Origin: Casuarina equisetifolia
Taxonomy: Eukaryota > Streptophyta > Magnoliopsida > Fagales > Casuarinaceae
Direction: 5' to 3'
DNA length: 64,000 nt
Assembly (NCBI GenBank): GCA_028551475.1
Contig: CM052354.1
Span: 22,777,258-22,841,257 of the forward strand
Shown here piece after piece: positions 50,076 through 59,735 of this stretch (the stretch's first letter is position 1; every line of letters begins with the position of its first letter). A program made the position numbers and the translations under genes. The notes below the pieces were generated by a model. That model did no database searches. It worked only from the letters and a program-made list of their open reading frames with translations, and had not been told where the DNA came from.

Positions 50076-51929
50076 GTCCGAAAGTGGAGTTAAGAGCCAA
50101 GTCGATGCTGTGAGAAGAAACTAAAAGTGGCGGATTCTCACCGTCATAATGAAGGCCTCGTCGTGAATTTATAATCTAAGTCGGGGCAGGGTTTGACTAA
50201 TCAGTCCACGCCACCTCTTCGTAAACAATAATAATAGTAACAGTTGGAAGTTTAACAAACTGGAATTTAAATCGGCTGGCGTATCTGAAAATGCTTGCAG
50301 CAAGCGGCCTTCGCTTTGCATCAGAAGATCGGGAGGTCTTGGAAATGAGGCATTTTCGATGCCATACATGAACTGCTTGCCTTTGGTCAGATGATTCAGT
50401 ATGGTTCAAGAATCTCTGCCTTACCTTACCCATTGCAGCACAAACCACGTCCTTCGTCGTGTCAAGGAGAAGGATAGCAGACGGCAAGAATAGGCTATGA
50501 GGAGGAAGAAGCAAATGATGACTTAACTTTTAGCTATTCAGTATCGAAAGAACATAAAAATAAAAATAAAAAGTTTCTGTTGCTGTCTTTATACACAAAC
50601 TTCACCAAGCAAATATGGAGGCATAGTTGATATTCCAATTTGGGCCTCTCGAAAGGGAGGCTACAAAATGGAGAATTCTAGAAACAATTACGAAAAATAT
50701 AGGGAAAACAATAGCTACCAAAAATGTTACGTTAGGCTTCATTATGAATACAGAAATCCTATCTGCAACAGGAGATAGAGTATGCTTCACAAATGTAAGG
50801 ATGGTACATCCGCACGGGAGTCCACGCTTCCCATGTTTGTCTGCTAAGCACCCAAAGGAAAAGAGACTATGAAGATATAATGTAAAGCCCTAGAGCTTGA
50901 ATATCTTAGTAATTTACAGACAAGAAGAAAGCAAAATTTTTCCATCATAACGTTCTCGGTTCCCCACTTTGAAGACACAAATGAACAAACTCACTGATCG
51001 ATAAGTAAGACAATATTTTAGATCATCTTTAGAAGTGTAACTATTGATAATGTACAATTACAAGTTTTCAGAAATATAACTATTGAATATATTAGTAATT
51101 ACAAGTATAGGATTCTTACATTATCTACCAACTCGGGCCTGGGGGTTTTGTAAGTACAAAACCACATTAGAAATTCCGATGAAAATATAGAAGCATAAAG
51201 CACATAATAAACCAAATCCTAGACTATGCATTTATACAGATTAGTGTATACCAGTCCATATGCAGTCGAGAACGAGAATTTGTTAGTTAACCGGGTGGCA
51301 ATTGTCGACCAAATTGATTATAGTTTTGATGAGGCTTTCATGTGAGCAGATATGAGGTCACTGTGTCTGATATTCACATGATGTTTTGTTTCTGAATGGC
51401 GTGCTTACCTGTTTGCCTTTTCACTTGCCAACTCTGAGAAGAATAAACAGCCGAAGCCTTGCCAAAGGCTTGCATGAAAGATTTCCTGCATTATCTGTGA
51501 AAAGATTTCCAAGAAGGAACGAACCTGGAGTGAGGCAAATTGAGAACAAATAGAGAAAGTTTGCTTGGCCATGAGGCCAAATTTTTTCACTGACACTATC
51601 CACCAGATCCAATATGGGTTTATCCTTGACATTGTCTCGTGGTCGGTTGCTTAGTGGTGCATATGGATTTTTTCCTTGCCCAAAATAAAATATACTAAAT
51701 AGAGCAAGAAAGAATGACTAAGTGCTTCCAAAGGATTGTGACACTTAAGGGTTTGATCAATCTTTTTACCCTATTCCAATTTCACAGACTCATTTGCTAT
51801 GTTTTCATTTATGATAAGAGACAATAGATGAAAGATTTTATGTACTTTTCTCAAGTGAGTTCAATTAATCATGTAAATTTTGAGAATATTGAAAGTGCAT
51901 TGAATTTCAATCTTTGAGTCCTCCTAAGG
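50076..51929. other. Spacer between NAC copies F and G
   Basis: Positions 50076 to about 50480 are the 5' flank shared with D and G. Positions 50620-50880 resemble 46010-46200 and 54385-54570. Positions 51010-51530 resemble 25600-26200, and 51540-51929 is the G 3' flank shared with 43208-43641. Short frames here are not conserved between copies. Confidence 0.5.
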
Positions 51930-53484
51930 TTATTCTTGGTCACTTGTCGATTTTTTAGTAAGTAATTCACAACCAGTTATCCCTTGATAAAATAAATTAG
52001 GGATCATCTGAATCTGTGACTGTTCCATGGGTTGATCTTGACATCTCAATAACTCTTCAGCGGATGTGTCTGACCAGTCACCATTGCGGTCACCAACAGC
52101 ATTGTTTAGGTTTGATAACTTGCTTCCTTCTGAAACTAAAGCCGATTCTTTGCAATCAGAATGTCCTGGACGTGACTTTAGGGAAGGGAGTTGTTTGTCC
52201 ACCTGTGTAGCTACAATATTGTTGACCTGTGCATTATCATTGTTGGGCTCTTCGTCGTCTCCAGACAAGTCAATAATTGCAGGACCATCTCTGAGTTGTT
52301 TAGCTCCAACATTGTGGACTTGTGCATTATAATAGTTGCACTCTTCATCGTCGTCAGACAAGTCAATAATTGAGGGACCATCTCGGAGTTGTTTCTCCAC
52401 CTGTGTAGCTCCAATATTGTTGACTTGTGCATTACCATTCTTGGACTCTTCGTCGTCGTTACTCAAGTCAATATTTGCACGACCATCTCCCCTTGCCAAC
52501 TCAGTATCATTATCTGCTACTTCCTCAGTATTTGTAACGGTTGTTGGTCCTGTGCCATTGTTGTCATTGTTGCAAGAAAGTTCAGGTTGCTTGCCTTCGT
52601 CCCCCTCGAGTGATATCTTCTGTCTTTTGTTGCAGATATCCTCGCATTCAGAATCCATACTTTTATCATTGATGACTGTTAGCCCAGGGGCTTCTTCTTG
52701 TTCCAATATCATCTTAATTTCTGATTTATCCACCCTTTTGATTTGACAAAGGACATAATCTTGAAACTGTAATGAATGTGTAAGCGGGACAATGTTAAGC
52801 TTTAACCATCAAGAACCAGACTTTCAAAGAACTACAAAAGATTAAAGATACTGTGTATCTCTCTCAAGTAAGCTCAATCTTTGAATAAATCAATAAAAGA
52901 ACTCTACAGCATCATGAAGCTGGATGCATTTTGAAATTGTACTTGTTCATTGTATGATAATATAAGAAACTAAAGATACACCTTCTTTTCATAGAGATTA
53001 AAAAAAGACATTCATGCAATAGAGGAAAGAAATATTATACGGATCAAGAAGTAATAAAAGAAAAGAGAAAATGCAGCAGAAGTTTGCTTACCTTAGCATG
53101 TCTCAGCGTGGAGGCATCAAGGCTGTACTCGATGATTATCCAGTGATGAGCAAGCGGCGTTCGACTCCGGTACCGAAATGTCTTTTCCTTCCCCCCAAGC
53201 CTCGTCGTAGTCCCATCACTGTTCTCGATTCCAGATGACGTGACGCCGGAGCCCACCAGACAAAGTCTCCTGGCGTCCTTCTTCTTCACCTTTGTGAAGA
53301 CGTAAAGATCTTTGCTGCTCTCCGTCAACTGGGTGCCGCCGTTGCACTCCTCCCAGATCTCCCAAGGCTCCTTCTCGCTGTACAAGTTGTACTCAGGTAT
53401 GCCGCCGCAATCAGAACCTCCGTTTGCTTTGTTGTAGAGATAATGAAGTAATTCTTGCTTTCTGGCTGTCTCATTGATCTCCAT
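51930..53484 (-). CDS. NAC-like protein, copy G, two exons, open, with three SIM-like repeats
   Basis: Exons 53092-53484 and 51930-52766 (minus strand), donor GTAAGC, acceptor CATTACAG, phase 0; 409 residues. Residues 1-131 are the divergent NAC domain (KQELLHYLYNKANGG, IPEYNLYSEKEPWEIWEE, DLYVFTKVKKKDARR, TFRYRSR...HHWIIIEYSLDAS), without an LPPGFRFHPTDEE start and with a shortened subdomain C. Residues 175-183 include a basic CNKRQK patch, a possible nuclear signal. Three repeats of about 31-36 residues then bear NIDLSNDDEE (229-238), IIDLSDDDEE (264-273) and IIDLSGDDEE (295-304), each followed by NAQV-N and KQL. The core fits SUMO-interacting motifs. The end has MEQSQIQMIPNLFYQ. A candidate TATA box lies 94 bp before the ATG. 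A nuclear regulator is likely, but whether it binds DNA is uncertain. Confidence 0.72.
52767..53091 (-). other. Intron of NAC copy G
   Basis: 325 bp, GT-AG on the minus strand; much shorter than in copies B and C (about 1 kb), but about the same as in D and F. Two intron length classes thus separate A/B/C from D/F/G. Confidence 0.65.
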
Positions 53485-54671
53485 GACCGAAAGTGGAGTT
53501 AAGAGCCGAGTTGATGCTGTGAGAAGAAACTAAAAGCGGCGGGAGTCTCACATTCATAATTAACGCCTCCTCGTGAGCTTATAATCTAAGTCGCCAACCA
53601 GTCCAGGCCACCTCAGCGTAAACAATAATAGTGACAGTTAAAAGTTTAACAAACTGGAAAGTATATCGGCCGGCCTATCTAACAATTCTTGCAGCATGCT
53701 GCCTTCCGTCTGCATCAGAGGATAGGGTGATCTTGGAAATGAAGCATTTTCGTTGCCCTTTGATCAGACGCTTTAGTGTGGTTCAAGAAGCTCTGGCTTA
53801 CCTTGTCCATTGCAGCACAGACCACGTCCTTGGAAAGGGAGGCATAGTTGATATTCCCTTTATCTGTAGCAGAAGTCAAATTATTTTGTATGGTTGTGTG
53901 AATTGACGTCTTAACTCTAAAATATGTCTCGTAGGAATGGTACTTCGAAGTATTCTTTTTTGGTTGCTGCATGAGTGATACATATGATGAGGTTCTGACT
54001 GGTTTGTTTGTTGATTCATGAAGATGGGGTGACGTATTCTTTTGGAAATGGAAGACTAGATGATGGGCAAAACATTGGCTGAACTGCGGTTTCAGGTTAA
54101 ACCGTATGCTCTTTTGGTTCATGTATGATGGTTATATATCATTTTTTAGGCTAACTTGTGTCCAGCAAACGCAGATTGGAGATTACTTGGACGTGGCCAT
54201 CTGTAGGGAAGCTTCTCTTAATCTGATGTACTTAGAGGCTGCTCATGAGCAGGTTGTCTTGGAAGGGCCTTGCCACCGTTTACGTGGATTTTGCCCTGAG
54301 TTGATGCCTCCTTGGTGCGTACATATGTAGCTAGTTTCAGGTTGTCATCATGATGTGGTCATCGGAGAACTTTGTTCATACATTTTATGGAGAATCCTTG
54401 AAACAATTAAGAGAAATAAAGGGAGCATAGTAGCTAGCAAAATGCTATTTTAGGCTTCATCATGAAGCCAGAGATCCTATCTGCAACAGACGCCAGATTT
54501 TGCTTCACAAGTCAAAGGATGGTACATCCCATTTATGTATGTCAGCACCAAAGGAAAAGAGACTGAAATTTTTATTTGATATAGAGCTTAACAAAATAGA
54601 AAGTTGTTCTTTTAAAGATTAAAAGAATTAGTAGCGTTTTGAGTCTTTTAAAAAAGCTGTTAGAACTAGAG
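53485..54671. other. 5' flank of NAC copy G, with unidentified gene fragments
   Basis: Candidate TATA at 53578-53584 (minus strand). The rest is paralogous to 45114-46307. Around 54020-54330 are the + strand exon-like pieces described separately. Confidence 0.5.
54020..54330 (+). pseudogene. Fragments of an unidentified spliced gene (second copy), broken
   Basis: Paralogue of 45628-45932. First piece (YSFGNGRLDD) has a one-base shift before its CAG/GTTAAACC donor. Second piece (after GTGTCCAG) is open: QTQIGDYLDVAICREASLN, LMYLEAAHEQVVLEGPCHRL, RGFCPELMPPW, then G/GTGCGTACAT. Family not recognised. A further exon-like piece lies at 55227-55321 (EITEREGRKAHEANLVQIHY, preceded by TTTTATAG), possibly from the same gene. 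Confidence 0.45.
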
Positions 54672-54817
54672 ATGAACTTCTTGGACAAAGGGGATTCTCC
54701 TGGTCCAGTGGTAATTGGGTCCTTTGACCTATAAGTCCACTCAATCAGAAGTTCGAATCAGCCTCTCCCTTGTGAGTGAATAAAATAAATAAATAAATAA
54801 AATATATGAGCTTCTTG
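54672..54817 (+). mobile_element. tRNA-derived SINE with target duplication
   Basis: Body about 54684-54805. Box A-like TGGTCCAGTGG at 54701-54711 and box B-like GTTCGAATCA at 54751-54760 are about 40 bp apart as in a tRNA-type promoter. The 3' end is (AAAT/AATA)n at about 54781-54804. Target duplications are ATGAACTTCTTG (54672-54683) and ATGAGCTTCTTG (54806-54817). The paralogous spacer at 46306-46340 has the uninterrupted site (GATGAACTTGTTGTAGGAAAA), so the SINE arrived after that duplication. Confidence 0.8.
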
Positions 54818-56989
54818 TGGAAAAAATTGAACTGCTAAAGATTGCATGAATTGCAAAAATGTACTTTTATCTGTTTATCCTGTTATTGTTGCACCATTCC
54901 CACAAGTTTACTGTACCCTCATAAAACATTTCTGCTTCTTGCATAAGATTCACATATATTGCTCTTGAAAAGATTATCATGTGATGTATTGGCTTAACAT
55001 CACCTCTATTGTACTCATGCTTTTAAAAAATGGATGATCTTTTTAGAGATGTATTTACTTTAACTGTTAGCAACCATTTAATCCTCCCTAAGCAGAATTT
55101 GTGTATGAAGCCAGTTCATAATATCTCCACTTAAATAAGTAGGCTTGTTATCGCAGCAGGGATCTTGAACATAATTTTTTTTTTCATTCTTGAATAATCT
55201 ACTAACTTTATGGTTTCCTTTTATAGAGATTACTGAAAGGGAAGGACGAAAAGCCCATGAAGCAAATCTGGTTCAAATTCATTATGATCGTAGGTGTGCA
55301 AATGAATATTTTGTTGATAGGTAAATTTGTACATTACACTATCTTTATCGGTTTAATCACTGCATAGGATGTGAGTCTCGATTTCTAAATTAATGTTTAC
55401 AAGTTAAAACATTGTAAAATCCCATCATAGTTCCATTGATTGAAGCTCATGTATTGTGGTAGTTATAACTACCACTATTATCAAAATACTCATGGGTGAA
55501 TAAAATAATCTTCCTTAAGGAACTGCTTTAATTACATTAGTTACAAAGTAGCCGATTTTGCTCTAAGGAGTTGGAAGATGTCATAGAAACCTTAATTGGC
55601 ATTGACTCACTGGTGCCTTCACACTAAGTTACACAGATTAACACAATTTTCAGATAAAGTGTGTGCTAATATTTTGAGTAAGTTAGGAGCTAGCCGAGCT
55701 GATGCACTTATGAATCCAATTTACAGTTGATTGAGTTGTTGTGTAGATTGTGTTGTCTATACGCCTTTCAGAGAAGGTGATTTGTAATATTTCTGAAGGT
55801 TAAATTTAGATTAGCTACTTTGAGTCTCTTCATGTGGATGCAAAGGCATGCTCACGAAGACACTACTCTCAAGTGTTGTCCATGACTTTTTCACTTTTTC
55901 TGATTATAATCCTAGTAGCCTTGATATCTTGACTATGAAGACTTCCATTATACATTTTGCATTTCTGGTTGACAATCTTTCATTACATGTCCAAGACTTC
56001 TATTAAAGCAATCCAATCATGTCAACACCACTCATACGAACCAACTCAGCCTTACCAACCCAGAAGATCATCTCAACAACTTAAAAAATCAACCAACTCA
56101 TCAAGTCTCATAAATCAAGCAATCCAAGAAGGAAGGAATTCAAAATTCAAATCATCTATCTATTATCACCAACCAAAATAGAAAATTACTCAAGACAAGA
56201 TAAGGAAGTTTTTCAAAAATCAATTTCTATATCCAATCTCATTATCTCTCATCAAATCAGCCATAAATTGTACCAACCTCATTTCTATTTCTTACTAATC
56301 TTTGTAATATTATAAATTGCACTCATTGTACCAACAAATGTATCAGAAATCATTTTTATTACAATTTATTGTATTGTTCTTTTATCTCAGTATTTTACTT
56401 CTTAATTACTTCTTTTACACACTTGAATTTGCCATCCTAAGTGTACGGAGATGCTCTGTAATTATCAGGTAACAATCCTATTGCCAATAGCCCAACACTT
56501 GTGAGTGATACGATGAGGGATAGCAAAGGCTGTCTACTTGAGGTTTGGGGAAGGGTTTACTAAAGGTCTGGTGGAATTCAATTTCCGGGTGTGGGATACT
56601 GTTGGCTTGAGTGATATGCATGCTTCGATTCCCTTTCTGTAAAATGTGGTGTCTACACTTTTAGCGTTTAGCTCATTGTAATGGTGGTGAAGAATTTCAA
56701 TGTTGTATACTGTCTATTTTTTGGTGTTTGAGGTCCAACTCCTGAAAGTAATATGGGTTCTCATTGAAAAGCGCATTCATTTATCTCATGAAGATCCAAC
56801 TTTTCTTTTGGTGAACTAGCACTAAAGTTTTTCGCGCACCTATTGTTCCTATATGGATCTATGGAGAATTCAATTGACCAAGTTTGAAGATCGCAGACCT
56901 GTATTCAAGCAATTTGCCAATTCAGTTGTGGTAAAAATGAATCGAACTTTTTGGTTGCTTTTATGCTGAAAGACCTCTATCATGCCTTT
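54818..56989. other. Intergenic DNA, one exon-like piece, otherwise nothing recognised
   Basis: Positions 55227-55321 on the + strand could be an exon (EITEREGRKAHEANLVQIHY then DRRCANEYFVDR), with an upstream TTCCTTTTATAG acceptor. No neighbouring exon that completes it was found. The rest is AT-rich without conserved frames. Confidence 0.45.
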
Positions 56990-57341
56990 TATTAGAAATT
57001 GAAGGGCCCAACTAAAACACAGAACTGTGCAATAGTGGGTTGCTAGCGGAAGCTTATAAGGCCAAGCTCTCCTTTCGCCTTACCCAATGTGGGACTGAAT
57101 ATTTTAATCCTCCAACACTCCCCCGCAGTCTCACGTTGGGCGCGGTGAGAGGTGGGACCAGTCTAAAGGAACCACACCAAGATAGGCAGGACACATGGTT
57201 GGCTCTGATACCATATTAGAAATTGAAGAGTCTAACTAAAACACAGAACTGTGCAATAGTGAGTTGCTAACGGAAGCTTATAAGGCCAGGCTCTCCTTTC
57301 GCCTTACCCAATGTGGGACTGGATATTTTAATCCTCCAACA
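56990..57341 (-). mobile_element. TRIM (terminal-repeat retrotransposon in miniature), looks structurally whole
   Basis: About 352 bp. Two near-identical terminal repeats of about 125 bp (56990-57114 and about 57216-57341), reading on the minus strand from TGTTGGAGGATT to TTTCTAATA. Just inside the right-hand repeat, on the minus strand, is TGGTATCAGAGCCAACC, a perfect initiator-Met primer-binding site. A purine tract GACTGCGGGGGAG abuts the left-hand repeat. It has no coding capacity, as usual for TRIMs. Flanking bases GCCTT and CCCTT may be a target duplication with one mismatch. Confidence 0.85.
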
Positions 57342-58958
57342 CCCTTCAAATACCTGTGTGATCCTCTTATTATCTTGCACTTTGCAAAAAAATGTTTAAA
57401 ATGATTATTTCTAAATGATAAGTTTTAAGGGCAAGTAATTTTGTCATCCTATAGCACAAAACTCGTCTTTAACCTTGAAAGAATGAAGGAAAGAAAGAAA
57501 AAAAGCAAAAAAGGATATAGAGATATAAATCTTTTTTTTTGTCTTATTTATAATATGTAATTTTTTTATAAATTTTTGTACATTAGACAATTTCCTTATT
57601 CCAACCAAACTTGAGAAGTTTCTGGCAAAACTGGAAACTCCCATCCTAAGTATGTTACTTGGTTATGCATACTTATAGGCTGTGACTTTTAGGATGAAGA
57701 TGTTTAGCAGAGTATTTACATTTGATATGTGGGAAGTTCTAAAAATGATGGAGACCATTAAGTGTTTTTTAGGAGTCCCAAAATATAACAGGGTCTTACT
57801 TGTCAAGAATTGGATAGTTAGGTTTGAGACATGAGTTAAAAGAAAAGGTTCAAAAAATTCTTTAAAAAAATCTGAAAACTGCATTTAAAAGAAATTTTGA
57901 ATTCAAAATCAATTTTAGAATATCAATTTTTTGAAAGAATTTTGAAAACGAGAAATATATTTACCATTTTTTAAATTCTAAAAACAACTTATATATCAAT
58001 AAGTGGTACTCTATTAAGCTTAACATATTAGATTAGGTGGTTAATTTATTAAGTAATTATAACAGACTAATTAGGAAGGATTTGTTTGTTATGATGTTTT
58101 TCGTGATATTTGAGTTTTTTATTTAGAGTTCTATTTAAAATATTATAATGTATTAAAGGGTTTTTCTCAAATAATTCTTTTCTTTTGATATTTATCTTTA
58201 TGATTGATTTAATCTTCCCCGATACTAAATTATACGGATTCGAACCGTGGCCCATACACCCACATCTCAACCCAACATTATTTACAATCCCAAACCCACA
58301 CATACGAGGTACATAAGCGAATCTCAACTATTTACAAACTACCCAAACAAAAACCCAAGAGCAAATAAAACCCATTTTTTATATATCCAAAATTGTCGTT
58401 GAATGTTTTTGGATCGAGGTGAACTTCACCTTCTTCAACTCCACGGCTAAGAAGAAGTTGGATTCATGGATTGTCGCTTGCTGACTTAAAAGGAACTAGG
58501 AGGAACCCGAGGAAAAATAGAACCGAGAGCTGATTTTTTGTATCGTCCACGAACAGCAAAAACAGTTTGTTTTTTTTCATTCCATTTTTCCTTTTTAAAC
58601 TTACTGATCGTTAAGTTGCTACCATTCTGCACTTCATCGTTGGGTAATTTTTACTTTTGGTAGTCATTGTGAACAAACGATTTTATACTTTTGGGGTTTT
58701 TGGTATAGTCCTCTGCTGGGTCATTTTTGCTTGTATTATTTGGCTTATAGCGGACTATAAACACTTATGGTAAATCTGGCTGGTGGGTTTGGCGAGGCAG
58801 GCCTAATCACTTAAATTTGGGGCGTTTTAGAATTTTTGTGGGTTGAAATCTCTATCTGCTGTCAAACTGCCTGTAGGAAAATTTTCTGCATTCCGCAACT
58901 TGCGATTTCTGTATCTGCTGCACGTTGACAACTTGTTATATTGTGTTCCAGAAATTAA

Positions 58959-59515
58959 TTCAACCTTGCTCTGAGGGTTGCGATTTCTAGTTCAGTTAAT
59001 TCTGCTGCCCGTGTTAGGTGTTGTTCTGGTGTTTTTTTTTTTTTTTTTCTTCTTCAGAAAACTATTGTTTGCATTGTCGTTTGCTAGAAACTACAGAGAA
59101 CCAAAACAGTTTTTGTATGGTTGCTACTGCCTTGCTGTCTCTAAACGATTAATCCCTGAACTGAGTTAGTTGAAATTTGCTTGTGTTTCATTGAAAATAT
59201 GAAGATATCTACATTTTCATAAATCATAATTTTGATATATTATTACGCTGTGCTATTGATTCAAACCTTGCTCTGAGGTTTGTGATTTTTAGTTCAGTTA
59301 TCCTACTGCCCGTGTAAGGTATTATTTGCATTGTTGTCATCTTGCTAGAAACTAAAGAGAAGGAAAACAGTTTCCGTGTATTTGTTGCTGCCTTGCTATC
59401 TCTAAGTGATTAATCTGTGAACTGAGTTGATTGAAATATTCTTGTATTTCATTGAAAATCTGCAGATATCTACATTGTAATAAATCATAATTTTTATATT
59501 TATCACACTGTGCTA
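58959..59515 (+). repeat. Tandem duplication, period about 300 bp, upstream of RGTB
   Basis: Unit 1 begins TTCAACCTTGCTCTGAG at 58959 and unit 2 TTCAAACCTTGCTCTGAG at 59260. Both carry GTTCAGTTA-TCTGCTGCCCGTGT-like, TTGCTAGAAACTA-AGAGAA, CTGCCTTGCT-TCTCTAA and ATATCTACATT--ATAAATCATAATTTT. Scattered differences show that it is not recent. Confidence 0.75.
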
Positions 59516-59636
59516 TTTATCTTTAATCCTCATGTATCCATCACGTAGTCAAGTATTTTATGCTTGCTGTCCACCTAAAAATTTAACTAGGATTTCATAG
59601 AACAGATTTGTTAACTAGAAACCTAATTCCACACAG

Positions 59637-59683
59637 CTCCCCCCCAGCGCCCCCGCCCCCCCTCCCCCCCCCCACGGGATTGT
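59637..59683 (+). repeat. C-tract immediately upstream of the RGTB start codon
   Basis: Four C-runs of 5 to 10 bases separated by 1-4 bases, about 55 bp before the ATG at 59736. Potential i-motif on this strand and G-quadruplex on the other. It may lie in the 5' UTR. Confidence 0.6.
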
Positions 59684-59735
59684 GCACAAGCAGGTTGTTG
59701 CCTTTGGGACCTTATACTTCATTGTTGACAATCAG

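Larger units (their letters stand above)
57342..59735. other. Intergenic DNA and probable 5' region of the RabGGTase beta gene
   Basis: Positions 57342-58380 are AT-rich with no supported gene. From about 58400 the composition is more balanced and probably includes promoter and 5' UTR. It contains a 300-bp tandem duplication (58959-59515), a T-run at 59031-59049 and a C-tract at about 59637-59683 just before the start codon. Confidence 0.5.

Noticed and set aside
58200-58270. tRNA-like box B (GGTTCGAATCC on the minus strand)
   Set aside because: No convincing box A, acceptor stem or SINE tail nearby, so neither a tRNA gene nor a SINE can be supported.
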